Source: Herbinix sp.
Lineage (GTDB): Bacteria; Bacillota; Clostridia; Lachnospirales; Lachnospiraceae
Assembly (NCBI GenBank): GCA_029238935.1
Contig: JAQZBN010000007.1
Location: 44,245-108,244, forward strand
Length of the DNA: 64,000 bases
Direction of reading: 5' to 3'
The notes under the pieces were generated by a model. The model had not been told where the DNA came from. It was given only the letters and a program-made list of their open reading frames with translations, and made no database searches. Made by a program: the position numbers and the translations under genes. This document shows, piece by piece, positions 52,949 to 62,372 of the stretch. Position 1 is the first letter of the stretch. Each line of letters starts with the position of its first letter.

Positions 52949-53311
52949 TTACTCCATGATAGAATCTTCATCATCTTCTGTTGCATGTGGAAAAGGTTTT
53001 TCTGGTCTGTAATAAAAAGCTAACAAAACGTAGTCAGTTTCAGAATCAACTCCAAATAAGAATTGACCGCATTCATCCGTAAATGCAAATGTTACCGGAA
53101 TTAAATCGCAGGTATCACAGCAATCTTTATAATACCTTTTCTTAAATAACTTAACTACAGCATTTTTCGCTGGTTTTCCACTCGGGAATTTAACAACACC
53201 GTGAATAACCGCTCTTTTCTCTTCATTCAATACTAAACAGATATCTCTTTCCTCATTTGGTTTTAATTGGTCACATCCACATAACTCATAACGTTCTAAT
53301 TTCCAGCCCAC
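52949..53311 (-). CDS. Carboxypeptidase regulatory-like domain protein, Cys-rich
   Basis: A 120-residue protein of unknown role. I start it at GTG 53311, 8 bases after AGGAGG; the longer open frame lacks a site. The N-terminus is rich in cysteine (YELCGCDQLKPNEERDICL), and the body resembles a carboxypeptidase regulatory-like beta-sandwich (IHGVVKFPSGKPAKNAVVKL, FAFTDECGQFLFGVDSETDY). CCDTC near residue 77 adds to the cysteine count. Without a signal peptide it may be a spore coat or cytosolic protein; this is a guess. It ends in acidic DDEDS. Confidence 0.6.
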   Translation of the reverse strand: MGWKLERYELCGCDQLKPNEERDICLVLNEEKRAVIHGVVKFPSGKPAKNAVVKLFKKRYYKDCCDTCDLIPVTFAFTDECGQFLFGVDSETDYVLLAFYYRPEKPFPHATEDDEDSIME

Positions 53312-53613
53312 TAATGTCACCTCCTTTCCTATTATGTAGGAAAAAAGGTTACCATACAGCACTATCCACTATACCAAAAATTCGACATGAAAGCAATCGA
53401 TTCATAAGTTGCTTATTCATATTTTTTCTCATTCCTCCAAGATTTATTTATCTATCTCTTTGATCTATCAAGTTATTTATACAATATCTTATGATTTCTA
53501 ATTATAATTGTTACATTTTGTTGAAATAATCATAAATGAATCGTAATATGATAGACATCCTTCGTTATCACTTATGGCTGAATTTCTTCTAAATATGAAT
53601 TTTGATGAAGATT
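53312..53613. other. Gene-free AT-rich stretch
   Basis: Holds the promoter side of the gene at 52949. I find no convincing consensus promoter or other structure; a terminator for the cyclase gene begins at 53614. Confidence 0.5.
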
Positions 53614-53657
53614 CAAAAAACCTGGAATCATCACTTTAGACGATACCAGGTTTTTTG
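53614..53657. terminator. Terminator of the gnd-zwf-cyclase operon
   Basis: A 12-base stem CAAAAAACCTGG (53614-53625 with 53646-53657), giving T-runs in both directions. It lies 43 bases after the cyclase stop codon. Confidence 0.85.
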
Positions 53658-53700
53658 TACCATAATCTCTTCGCTTACTTTACTTACTTAATAATGCTGT

Positions 53701-54354
53701 TTATGCATTTCCTTCCGGTTTAAGTAAGATTGCTCTTACGGGAGAAGCCTCCGCACCAATGATATTAATCGGTTGCGAAAACAAATAATACTCTCCTTCT
53801 TCTACCTCTTTTAACACTAATCCTTCCAAAATAACAATATCCGACCCTAAGAGGTGCTGATGGGTTTCATGTTCCGGCTGATTTCGTTCAATCCCTAAGG
53901 AATCAATTCCGACTCCTTTGATTTTCAACTCTTTAAGATACTCTGCTCCTGAGGAGTCCAAATAAACAAAATCCTGTTCTAGGATATTCTCAAAGGAATT
54001 TCTTGTTTTTAATAAAACAAAGTCTCCTTCGTTGATTTGCTTTGTCTTAAGATGCTCCTTCGTTATCTTATCTAAAACAAAAGTAAAATCAAAAACCTTA
54101 CAGTGAGTAATAACCTGCTCTAGGTTTAGGGATTCCATTGTGGTTCCTTCCGGAATCATGTGTAACGCCCGATCAATATGTGTGCCGGTATGAAGATTTA
54201 ATTCTAATTTACTTTCATAAACGGATCCTGTATTAAAATCACTCACAGCAGTAAGGATGGGTCTTTTGCTTTCTTTCCCTTTGTATACCGACATTTCATA
54301 GGTGATTGGCATCGATATATCATATAATGTCATAGTAATATTATTCATCATCAT
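53701..54354 (-). CDS. Cyclase family metal-dependent hydrolase
   Basis: A 217-residue protein of the cyclase/kynurenine formamidase family, a manganese- or zinc-dependent hydrolase of amide, lactone or ester bonds. Metal ligands lie in LNLHTGTHIDRALHMIPEGTT (in pieces), the family HxGTHxD motif, with more in DSLGIERNQPEHETHQHLLGS (in pieces), and it ends in EASPVRAILL. GGGGG precedes the first of three tandem ATGs. It is 16 bp after zwf on the same strand, so it is probably cotranscribed; no tryptophan pathway genes are nearby, so a kynurenine role is unlikely. It could act as a lactonase on the zwf product (inference). Confidence 0.85.
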   Translation of the reverse strand: MMMNNITMTLYDISMPITYEMSVYKGKESKRPILTAVSDFNTGSVYESKLELNLHTGTHIDRALHMIPEGTTMESLNLEQVITHCKVFDFTFVLDKITKEHLKTKQINEGDFVLLKTRNSFENILEQDFVYLDSSGAEYLKELKIKGVGIDSLGIERNQPEHETHQHLLGSDIVILEGLVLKEVEEGEYYLFSQPINIIGAEASPVRAILLKPEGNA

Positions 54355-54369
54355 ATAGCATCCCCCTTT

Positions 54370-55875
54370 CTATATATTCCACCATTTCCGACCATCCCTT
54401 GCTAATAACTCAAAAGCTCTGACTGGTCCCATGGAACCTGAATCATAGTTTGGAAATTGGTGTTTTTTCTGTTCTCTATATTTGATCATCTGGTCTGCTA
54501 CCATCCAGGCAGCCTCCACCTCATCCCATCTTGAAAAAAGGGTTGCATCCCCTCGGAGGATATCATAAATCAATCTCTCATAAGCCTCCGGAGTATTACC
54601 TTGGGTAGGGCTGAAATAACTGGTATCCATCTTGGTAGGGACAATATCATGGTGGGTATTAAAATCTTTTGTATTAAACTGAAAAAATACACCAACATTG
54701 GGTTGAATTCGGATCACCAATAAATTAGGTTCCTGTATATCACGTTCTTTAAAATATAATATGTTTGGCATCTCTTTAAACTGGATTACAATTTCCGCTG
54801 AACTAGTGCCCAATCGCTTTCCTGTACGAATATAAAATGGTGTTCCTGCCCATCGAAAATTATTGATGTGTAACTTAACTGCTACAAAAGTTTCTGTGGT
54901 AGAATTGCTTGGAACATTCTCTTCCTCTCGATAGGCTGGTACAGGTATACCATCAATCATTCCCTTACCGTATTGACCAAAGACAACATTATCTCTTAAA
55001 AATTCAGGCGTAATCTCTTCAATTGCTTCTATCACTTTTTGTTTTTCTGTTCTGATTGAGTCCGTTTTTAGATTTACAGGAGGCTCCATCGCAACTAGGG
55101 ATAAGATTTGTATAATGTGATTTTGCACCATATCCCGCATGGCACCGGAGTGTTCATAATACCCTCCTCTTGTTCCTACCCCTAACTTTTCCGTCAGGGA
55201 TATTTGTATATTGTCTATAAATTTATTGTTCCATATTGATTCAAAGATAGAATTGCAAAAACGCAACACCATAATATTTTGAATCATTTCTTTCCCCAGA
55301 TAATGATCAATTCGATATATGCTATTCTCATCAAATACTTCCAGAAGCTTACTATTTAGTTTACGGGCTGTCTTTAAATCCTTACCAAACGGCTTCTCGA
55401 TAATTAATCTGCTCCAAGCTCCACTTTTTTTCGCCATATCACTAAGCTGTAGACCTTGGACGATTGTTTCAAAATATTCCGGAGCAACAGCCATATAAAA
55501 CACACGATTTCCTTCCGATTTCACTTTTTGATCCAATTGTTCGAGAAAATTCTTCAGCCCATAATAGCCTTCCTGATCAATGAAATCGAATTGATAGTAG
55601 TAGATCATCTCCTTAAGACCTGCCCAGTATGTTTCACTTAACTTATTTCTTGAATACTTCCGAATCGTATCGTAAACTTCCTTTTGATATTGTTCCTGTG
55701 TTTTCTCTCTTCTTCCGACGGAAACGATAGCAAAATGCTCTGGAAGCAGTTTATCCAATACGAGATTATATAACGCAGGCATCAACTTACGATGCGTTAG
55801 ATCGCCGGTACCACCAAAGATGACCAATATAGCAGACAAGTTATCAACTCCAATTTTAGTTTCGTCAAGTTTCAT
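54370..55875 (-). CDS. zwf: Glucose-6-phosphate 1-dehydrogenase
   Basis: First enzyme of the oxidative pentose phosphate pathway; oxidises glucose 6-phosphate to 6-phosphogluconolactone and makes NADPH. The 501-residue chain is full length, with the coenzyme loop LVIFGGTGDLTHRKLMPALY near 18 and the active site FRIDHYLGKEMIQN around 185. I start at the ATG at 55875 with GGAGG upstream; the frame to 55911 has no support. It follows gnd by 49 bp. Confidence 0.95.
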   Translation of the reverse strand: MKLDETKIGVDNLSAILVIFGGTGDLTHRKLMPALYNLVLDKLLPEHFAIVSVGRREKTQEQYQKEVYDTIRKYSRNKLSETYWAGLKEMIYYYQFDFIDQEGYYGLKNFLEQLDQKVKSEGNRVFYMAVAPEYFETIVQGLQLSDMAKKSGAWSRLIIEKPFGKDLKTARKLNSKLLEVFDENSIYRIDHYLGKEMIQNIMVLRFCNSIFESIWNNKFIDNIQISLTEKLGVGTRGGYYEHSGAMRDMVQNHIIQILSLVAMEPPVNLKTDSIRTEKQKVIEAIEEITPEFLRDNVVFGQYGKGMIDGIPVPAYREEENVPSNSTTETFVAVKLHINNFRWAGTPFYIRTGKRLGTSSAEIVIQFKEMPNILYFKERDIQEPNLLVIRIQPNVGVFFQFNTKDFNTHHDIVPTKMDTSYFSPTQGNTPEAYERLIYDILRGDATLFSRWDEVEAAWMVADQMIKYREQKKHQFPNYDSGSMGPVRAFELLARDGRKWWNI

Positions 55876-55924
55876 TTTCCTCTCCTCCTTCCTGTATTTT
55901 CCTGATATCATATGCTCCTGTTAT

Positions 55925-57328
55925 TTAAGATATCCACTGCGTATGAAAGGTTCCTTTTTTATCGATTCGTTGATAAGTATGAGCACCAAAGTAATCTCTT
56001 TGTGCCTGTAATAAGTTCATAGGAAGTTCGGCACATCGATAACTGTCGTAATAGGATAATGCACTGGAGAATGCGGGTACTGAAATTCCTGCCAGCATGG
56101 CAGTGGCAACGACATCTCTCCAATCCTTTTGATATCGATCTATAATATCCTTAAAGTAATCCTCAAGTAACAAATTTTTTAAACTATTATTTTTATCATA
56201 AGCTTTTGATAAAATATTTAGAAATTGTGCTCGTATGATACAGCCTCCACGGAAAACCTTTGATATCTCACCTAAATTTAAGTCCCAGTTATATTTCAAA
56301 GATGCTTCACTCATTAAACCAAATCCCTGAGCATAGGAGCATATTTTACTTGCATACAATGCTCTGCGAATTGCTTCAATATAATTCGGATCGTTCTTCG
56401 TGTACCCCTGCGGACCGGATAATAGTTCACTTGCTACTAGACGTTCCGATTTCATTGCTGAGATATTACGCTCAAATACTGCGGCTGTTATAGTTGGAGT
56501 AGGAACTCCGAGTTCAAGAGATATCTGACTAGTCCATTTACCTGTTCCCTTTTGCTCTGCCACATCCCAAATCAAATCTACCATATATTGTTTTGTCTCA
56601 TCATCAATCTTGGTAAAAATATCTGCAGTGATATCAATCAAATAGCTATTTAATTCTCCTTTGTTCCACTCTGAAAAAATTTCATGTAGCTCGCTAGGGG
56701 TTTTATGAAGCACTTTCTTCATCAGGACATATGCTTCGCAAATCAACTGCATATCTGCATATTCAATACCATTATGAACCATTTTAACAAAATGGCCGGC
56801 ACCATTTGGTCCAATGTAAGAACAGCATGGTTCTTTGTTCACTTTCGCAGAAATATCTGTTAATATAGACTCCATGATTTTATAAGCATCCTTATTGCCA
56901 CCAGGCATAATTGCCGGACCGTTACGAGCTCCTTCTTCTCCCCCTGATATTCCAGAGCCAAGGTATAAGATTCCCTTTGTTTCTAATTCTTCACTTCTTT
57001 GTATTGTATCTTTATAGTAGGAATTTCCTCCGTCCATCAGGACGTCTCCTTCTGAGATAAGAGGTAATAAAGCTTTTATGGTATCATCCACCGCTGCTCC
57101 AGCCTTCACCATAATAATAATTTTTCTGGGAATTTCCAAGGAATTCACAAAATCCTCCAAGGTATCAAACCCTTCCATCTTTTTATCAAAAGCTTCCTCT
57201 AGCAGAGCTTTCGTTTTATCGGATGAGCGGTTATATACGGAAACCGAATAACCATGATCTGCAATATTGAGAGCAAGATTTTTACCCATCACTGCCAGTC
57301 CTATGACTCCGACTTGTTGCTTACCCAT
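55925..57328 (-). CDS. gnd: 6-phosphogluconate dehydrogenase, decarboxylating
   Basis: Converts 6-phosphogluconate to ribulose 5-phosphate with NADP reduction and CO2 release. Full length at 467 residues: nucleotide fold VGVIGLAVMGKNLALNIA, substrate site GGEEGARNGPAIMPGG near 129, and the catalytic lysine region GAGHFVKMVHNGIEYADMQ near 180. First gene of a three-gene operon with zwf and the cyclase. AATTG plus GGAGG lies before the ATG. Confidence 0.96.
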   Translation of the reverse strand: MGKQQVGVIGLAVMGKNLALNIADHGYSVSVYNRSSDKTKALLEEAFDKKMEGFDTLEDFVNSLEIPRKIIIMVKAGAAVDDTIKALLPLISEGDVLMDGGNSYYKDTIQRSEELETKGILYLGSGISGGEEGARNGPAIMPGGNKDAYKIMESILTDISAKVNKEPCCSYIGPNGAGHFVKMVHNGIEYADMQLICEAYVLMKKVLHKTPSELHEIFSEWNKGELNSYLIDITADIFTKIDDETKQYMVDLIWDVAEQKGTGKWTSQISLELGVPTPTITAAVFERNISAMKSERLVASELLSGPQGYTKNDPNYIEAIRRALYASKICSYAQGFGLMSEASLKYNWDLNLGEISKVFRGGCIIRAQFLNILSKAYDKNNSLKNLLLEDYFKDIIDRYQKDWRDVVATAMLAGISVPAFSSALSYYDSYRCAELPMNLLQAQRDYFGAHTYQRIDKKGTFHTQWIS

Positions 57329-57421
57329 TTCAATTCCTCCAATCTTTTTTAATCATACGTAGAAAATGCTACATTGATATATATTATCCATTGATAATCG
57401 GAAATATATCTATATATATGT

Positions 57422-57474
57422 AAAAAAACCGATAAAAGCCACTCCTCTACTAAGGGACCGTTGCTTTTATCGGT
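57422..57474 (-). terminator. Terminator of the two-component genes
   Basis: A 12-base perfect stem ACCGATAAAAGC (57428-57439 with 57463-57474), followed on the minus strand by seven T's. It lies 5 bases after the histidine kinase stop codon. Confidence 0.9.
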
Positions 57475-57479
57475 GTAAT

Positions 57480-58868
57480 TTATTTTGGTAATGTAATTTC
57501 AAAACAACTGCCCTGGTCTACTTTACTTTCTACGATAACCTTCCCATGATGAGCATCCATTATAGCTTTCACAATCGCTAAGCCAATGCCTGCTCCGCCG
57601 GTATTACGATTTCTTGATTTATCTGCACGGTAAAAACGTTCAAAGATAAAAGGCAATTCCTCTTCGGCTACACCAATCCCGGTATCCTTAACTCTTAATA
57701 TAACATAGTTCTTATTTTCAGACAACTCAAGTGATATGTTTCCACCCGGAGGTGTGTACTTAATCGCATTTGACAGTAGATTCACGATTACTTGGCTAAT
57801 TCGATCTCTATCCGCCTGGACGGATGAACATGACCCCTGATGGGTTACCGTTAAATTGCGGTTTTTAATTTCAGTTTCAAAATTTCTAATTGTGAATTCT
57901 ATGATATCGTTTAGAAAAATCTCCTGTTTCATTAGCTGAAGGTTATCACTATCGACTTTAGCTAAGTTTTCCAGATCTCTAACAATAGTTCCAATTCTTG
58001 TAACTTCTTCATAACAACTGGAAAGTCGTTCGTTGGTAGGTTCCCACATTCCGTCCACCAGTGCTTCCAGATGGGTTTGAAGGACAGCAATCGGAGTCCT
58101 AAGCTCATGGGCAACATCCTGCGTTAACTGCTTTCGTAAATTTTCTTGAAGATATAGGGATTCTGCCAAATGATTAACGGATAACGTTAACATCTCCATT
58201 TCTTTTATATCAGTCCCATCTTCTATTCTCACTTGATAATTACCATCCGCAATTTTTTTAGTCGCATCTACCGTCTCAAGGATTGGATTGCTTAACCTTT
58301 TAGCTAAGTATCTACCTATGACTAAAGAGAATATCAATGATATAATTCCTATCATTACTAAAATAAAATTTAATGCATCTAAAAATTTAAAGTCATTTTC
58401 ACTTAAGAAATAAGGACCGTAATACGTTATATCAACTTTACCGATTTTTTGATCGCCATGATTCAAGGGATAAGTGATGGAGGTAAATTTTCCTTTCATC
58501 TGCGGAAGTCTTGTATTCATACGATCAGTAATCTCATCCATTATTTCAATACATAAGCTCATATCATGATTCTGTGCATCCCAGATTATGTTATTATCCA
58601 TATCGTATACATCAATCAAATACCCTGCATATAAAGCAGACATCCCTATGGTATGGATGGAGGCCATATCCCATTGGTCATTGTGATTTTTATGTTGTAA
58701 GTCTAAGCTCTCTGCAATATCCTGAGCTTTTAGTTCTTGCTGCTCTGCAACATAATCCTTAAATTTATTGCTAATCAAGTAATTGGATAAAAAACTGATC
58801 AAAGCAACAATGATCAGAGCAATCATCGCAATAATAAATGATAATTTTGTTTGCAAACTATGCTTCAT
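57480..58868 (-). CDS. Sensor histidine kinase
   Basis: A 462-residue membrane sensor kinase with two helices (about 8-30 and 166-187), an extracellular sensor region between (30-165), a HAMP linker (about 185-240), phosphoacceptor His254 in DVAHELRTPIAVLQ, and an ATPase domain: N-box VIVNLLSNAIKYTPPGG, G1 DTGIGVAEEELPF and G2 GGAGIGLAIVKAI. Its extracellular sensor is not a recognised domain. The partner regulator gene lies 76 bp upstream. The signal is unknown. Confidence 0.93.
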   Translation of the reverse strand: MKHSLQTKLSFIIAMIALIIVALISFLSNYLISNKFKDYVAEQQELKAQDIAESLDLQHKNHNDQWDMASIHTIGMSALYAGYLIDVYDMDNNIIWDAQNHDMSLCIEIMDEITDRMNTRLPQMKGKFTSITYPLNHGDQKIGKVDITYYGPYFLSENDFKFLDALNFILVMIGIISLIFSLVIGRYLAKRLSNPILETVDATKKIADGNYQVRIEDGTDIKEMEMLTLSVNHLAESLYLQENLRKQLTQDVAHELRTPIAVLQTHLEALVDGMWEPTNERLSSCYEEVTRIGTIVRDLENLAKVDSDNLQLMKQEIFLNDIIEFTIRNFETEIKNRNLTVTHQGSCSSVQADRDRISQVIVNLLSNAIKYTPPGGNISLELSENKNYVILRVKDTGIGVAEEELPFIFERFYRADKSRNRNTGGAGIGLAIVKAIMDAHHGKVIVESKVDQGSCFEITLPK

Positions 58869-58944
58869 AGAAGCCTCCTGTATTCGGGAAATTTGAATAT
58901 TCCGCTACCTTTCATGAGACTAAGAATGATAGGGATACAGGGTC

Positions 58945-59658
58945 TCATGAAGCATCAGCTTCACCAATAAATTTATACCCAATTCCATGAACCGTTGCTA
59001 TATAACCTGGATTCTTAGGATCATCTTCTATCTTCTGTCTTATATTTTTTATATGACTATCTACCGCCCTGTCATAACCTTCAAATTCATCTCCAAATGC
59101 TGCCATGATCAGCTCATCTCTGGTAAACACTTTATTCGGATATTTTACGAATGCAACTAAGATACGAAATTCAATTGGAGTAAGTTTCACATCCTCACCC
59201 TTTTTTTTCACCAGATAACTCTCCATATCAATCTCTAAGTCACCTTGATGAAAACTATTTTTTTGATAGATCGATGCTAAGTCTGCATTTGATCTGCGAA
59301 GTACTGCTTCAACCCTTGCATAAAGCGCCTTAAGACTGAAAGGCTTCGTTATATAATCATCTGCTCCTATATTCAAACCTTCTATCATATTTCGTTCCTC
59401 TGATTTAGCAGTCAGCATAATGATTGGAACTTTGGAAATCTTACGTATTGTCTTGCAGATATCTTCACCTGACATTCCCGGAAGCATAAGATCGAGCAAT
59501 ATCAAAGAGATCTGTTCTCTTTTGAATATTTCTAACGCTCGTTTTCCATCGTCAGCACAAAATACTGTAAAACCTTTACTTTCTAAGAGTGAACTAACTA
59601 CTTCACTTATTTTTACCTCATCCTCAACCACTAGTATCTTCTTTGACTGCTGTTTCAT
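58945..59658 (-). CDS. OmpR-family response regulator
   Basis: A 237-residue regulator: receiver with acidic VVEDE, phosphorylated Asp56 in LLDLMLPG, MLTAK and Lys105 in YITKPFS, then a winged-helix DNA-binding domain (LTPIEFRILVAFVKYPNKVF, SHIKNIRQKIEDDPKNPGYI). It acts with the kinase gene 76 bp downstream. GGAGG precedes the ATG. Promoter and target genes are not evident. Confidence 0.94.
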   Translation of the reverse strand: MKQQSKKILVVEDEVKISEVVSSLLESKGFTVFCADDGKRALEIFKREQISLILLDLMLPGMSGEDICKTIRKISKVPIIMLTAKSEERNMIEGLNIGADDYITKPFSLKALYARVEAVLRRSNADLASIYQKNSFHQGDLEIDMESYLVKKKGEDVKLTPIEFRILVAFVKYPNKVFTRDELIMAAFGDEFEGYDRAVDSHIKNIRQKIEDDPKNPGYIATVHGIGYKFIGEADAS

Positions 59659-59805
59659 AGAAACCTCCGGTTATTATATGACTAAAGAATGAATATATTA
59701 AAGTTCAATACATTCATTCTTAGTTTCATCTTAATTTAATATGTTTTTATTATTTATAGATAGACTATCTTTATTATCAGTTTTATAAATATGTCATCTT
59801 CCTTA

Positions 59806-60330
59806 TTAACGACCCCAGTTTTCAAAAATCACCTTTGCTTCTGTAAGGAAATCTTTACTTATGGTGATATTGGTATCATCTACCGTTTTATATTCCGGAG
59901 TTATTGGTACAGGGTTACATCCACCCTTAGTAACTTCTACATCATTCATACCAAAACGGTTACCACAGTTCTGACAAACCAAGGAATCACCCTCTTGGAC
60001 ATAATAACCCCTACCGGAACTATAACAAACCTGACAGGTATTAAATGCTGTTCGAACGGATTTGTCCGGTGCTACAACTGCTATTACTTCCATCTTCGTA
60101 CCATCAATTTCTACCGGATAAAATGTTGCTGTATCGGTAACTTCATCAATTGGTATAACTAAATCCGCATCCTTTACAACTTCCTTCTCTGTATTCGTAT
60201 TCGTTGCTGCGTCATCTTTGTTCCAGGTTGCATACACCAATAATAATAAAATGACAGGAACTGCAATGGTTAGTATTTTTACCATATTTGATTTTTTGCT
60301 TGTTTGATTATTTTGCTTTTTTGTTGTCAT
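59806..60330 (-). CDS. DUF2318 Fe-S membrane protein
   Basis: A 174-residue protein with an N-terminal helix at about 16-36 and an extracellular DUF2318 domain. The cysteine motif pair is intact: FNTCQVCYSSGRGYYVQEG near 97 and LVCQNCGNRFGMNDVE near 118, with a later KGGCNPVPI. DUF2318 proteins are predicted to bind iron-sulfur or other metals on the outer side of the membrane and go with metal uptake or cytochrome-like systems. Not in an obvious operon; the response regulator lies downstream. Confidence 0.82.
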   Translation of the reverse strand: MTTKKQNNQTSKKSNMVKILTIAVPVILLLLVYATWNKDDAATNTNTEKEVVKDADLVIPIDEVTDTATFYPVEIDGTKMEVIAVVAPDKSVRTAFNTCQVCYSSGRGYYVQEGDSLVCQNCGNRFGMNDVEVTKGGCNPVPITPEYKTVDDTNITISKDFLTEAKVIFENWGR

Positions 60331-60555
60331 CTCTTACATCCTCTCTGTTTTGTTTTTTCCTCTTTTTTGATGATATAACTGTAACAAAGAGATATGTAGA
60401 AATTATGGAGATATGCGAAACAAATGATGGATATCTATTAATTTCGTTTGAATGATATTTTATCTTATGATACAGGTTAGCAAATTCTTATTCTGATTCA
60501 TAAGGTAATTACTACTGTTAAGTATGATTACTGATATAAAATATATAAACATAGA

Positions 60556-60780
60556 TTAATTTATCTCAAAACCTCGATCACGAAATGCTTTCCTGATTAT
60601 TTCCATATCAATCTTCTTAGCTGCTGCTCCTTTAGGTAATGTCATAAATCTTCCTACCGTAGATAACATTCCAGGTTTTATTATATCCTGAAATCCTATC
60701 TCATATAAGATCTCCGGTACTTCCGGATAGTCCTTACTTAAATCATGGATCGACCGGGATAAATCAATCACTTTAATCAT
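60556..60780 (-). CDS. DUF1858 protein
   Basis: A 74-residue protein: VIDLSRSIHDLSKDYPEVPE, GFQDIIKPGMLSTVGR and the closing GAAAKKIDMEIIRKAF are the DUF1858 pattern, as found at the N-terminus of ScdA/Ric-like iron-repair proteins and beside DUF438 proteins. Probably functions with such a protein (one is encoded at 50016), but this is inference. GGAAAGGAAG precedes the ATG at 60780; the frame runs six codons further without a site. Confidence 0.8.
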   Translation of the reverse strand: MIKVIDLSRSIHDLSKDYPEVPEILYEIGFQDIIKPGMLSTVGRFMTLPKGAAAKKIDMEIIRKAFRDRGFEIN

Positions 60781-61112
60781 CTTAATCTTCCTTTCCATAT
60801 TTTATCATATAACCGGTGCACAAATCAATGTATCTGTCTAAATTCATGATTAGTTCGTTAAAAACAGCTATGTTCAAGCTTATTTTTACATGTCTATACA
60901 GTAGTTATGGTGTGTCTACATTATTTCACAAGTCTATTATTCTATCTAGTATTATAAACATTACTCCTATAATTTCATTCTTGATTTTACATAAATTATA
61001 CTTGTATGCTGACTAATAATCCATTATAGCTAGATACTATCTAGTGGACTTTATTTGGTATTATATCGATATTGATTCTTTTCATCTCGATTTATATTAT
61101 ATTACATAGATA
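60781..61112. other. AT-rich intergenic region
   Basis: No gene, promoter or RNA is convincing here. A plus-strand frame of 66 codons at 60816-61016 is low-complexity, rich in Ile and Leu, without a ribosome site, and opposite two minus-strand genes' flanks. Confidence 0.5.
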
Positions 61113-61142
61113 ATAAAAAAACTGTGATTGCAATCACAGTTT
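61113..61142 (-). terminator. Terminator of the nitronate monooxygenase gene
   Basis: A 24-base perfect palindrome AAACTGTGATTG/CAATCACAGTTT (61119-61142), followed on the minus strand by TTTTTTATTA. Confidence 0.85.
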
Positions 61143-61161
61143 CCTATTTCATTCCACATGA

Positions 61162-62217
61162 TTAAAAAACTAATTCAGTAAAAATATCTTTTACTGTTGT
61201 CATCTCTGTTAGTCGATCTACATTATCACCGCAAAAGATCAAACCATTATCAAGATCACCGTTAACCGCATTAATTAACGCTTTTGTAATGCAATAAGGT
61301 GTTTCTTTCGGATTGCAATGTTCAAGACAATTGAAACACTTTTTCACTGCAATTCTTTCCTCTTTTACTTTATTCATAAAAGGATTTAAAATAGCGCGAC
61401 CTGGCATTCCGACAGGACTGATCACTATTTTTATATCTTCTTTTTTTGCATTAAGATACGCTTGTTTATATTCCTCACTGGCATCACATTCTTTGGTAAC
61501 TACAAATCGTGTAGCGATTTGGACACCATCTGCTCCAAGCTCTAATACATGTTTAATATCATCTTGATCAAAAATACCTCCGGCTACGATTACCGGAATT
61601 GATCGTTGATATTTTTCTTCGTATACTTTTTTACATGCAATAATTTGTTTGATCTCATTGTCATAATTTAATTCCTCGATGTGATCCAGTTGTTCTTTCG
61701 AAAATCCCAGATGTCCACCGGCTCGAGGTCCCTCAATTACAATAAAATCTGCTGTTGTTTTATACTTCTTATCCCACATCTTCAAAATTACTAAAGTTGC
61801 TTTTTCGCTGGAGACAATAGGAGCAATTTTCACCGGATAGCCTTGTACCAACTCAGGTAAAGTGATTGGAAGACCTGCTCCTGATATGATAACATCGGTT
61901 CCTGCTTCACAGGCAGCTTTTACATATCTATCGTATTGTTTCGTAGCCACCATAATATTAACACCGATAATTCCCCCCGGAGCTTCTTCTTTTGCTAAGG
62001 TAATATGTTTTTTAATTGCATAGAGATTGGTCTCTATCTGATGCTTATCAAAATCTGGTTCATCATATCCGATTTGAGCCGTGGAGATAATTCCAATACC
62101 ACCTTCTCTGGCTACCGCAGAAGCAAGGCGATGGCGGCTGACACCCACTCCCATTCCACCCTGTATTATTGGTATTCTGGCTTCTATATTTCCTATCTTT
62201 AATGGTTTCATAATCAT
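61162..62217 (-). CDS. Nitronate monooxygenase/FabK-like FMN protein
   Basis: A 351-residue TIM-barrel FMN enzyme of the nitronate monooxygenase/enoyl-ACP reductase II superfamily. Features: IPIIQGGMGVGVSRHRLASA near 14, ISGAGLPITLPELV near 111, FIVIEGPRAGGHLGF near 157, IPVIVAGGIFDQDDIKHVLELGADGVQIATRF (in pieces) near 206 and the C-terminal CFNCLEHCNPKETPYC. The last segment carries four cysteines, unusual for FabK and typical of the clostridial subgroup. It could use nitronates, enoyl-ACP or another substrate. Stands alone with its own consensus promoter. The start is one of two near ATGs (62217 or 62211). Confidence 0.82.
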   Translation of the reverse strand: MIMKPLKIGNIEARIPIIQGGMGVGVSRHRLASAVAREGGIGIISTAQIGYDEPDFDKHQIETNLYAIKKHITLAKEEAPGGIIGVNIMVATKQYDRYVKAACEAGTDVIISGAGLPITLPELVQGYPVKIAPIVSSEKATLVILKMWDKKYKTTADFIVIEGPRAGGHLGFSKEQLDHIEELNYDNEIKQIIACKKVYEEKYQRSIPVIVAGGIFDQDDIKHVLELGADGVQIATRFVVTKECDASEEYKQAYLNAKKEDIKIVISPVGMPGRAILNPFMNKVKEERIAVKKCFNCLEHCNPKETPYCITKALINAVNGDLDNGLIFCGDNVDRLTEMTTVKDIFTELVF

Positions 62218-62318
62218 ACTGCCTCAGTCCTCTCTTCAAATCTGGATCAAGATCCACGATATTACACTGATCATCGAATATAATACTTTGATAATCAAAC
62301 TATTTGCTAAGATAATAT

Positions 62319-62372
62319 CCGGTTATTAGCCGGTTCTGTCTTTATTATAGTTGCATTCAGTGTTATTGTCAA
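62319..62372 (-). promoter_or_regulatory. Consensus promoter and operator-like repeat of the FMN enzyme gene
   Basis: On the minus strand TTGACA (62367-62372) and TATAAT (62344-62349) are exactly 17 bases apart, a full consensus promoter. Just after the start, CCGG at 62319-62322 and 62330-62333 (N7 between) form a symmetrical repeat within AACCGGCTAATAACCGG, in the right place to act as an operator. Its binder is unknown. Confidence 0.8.

Noticed and set aside
60816..61016. Plus-strand frame of 66 codons
   Set aside because: AT-rich composition artefact without ribosome site or family resemblance.
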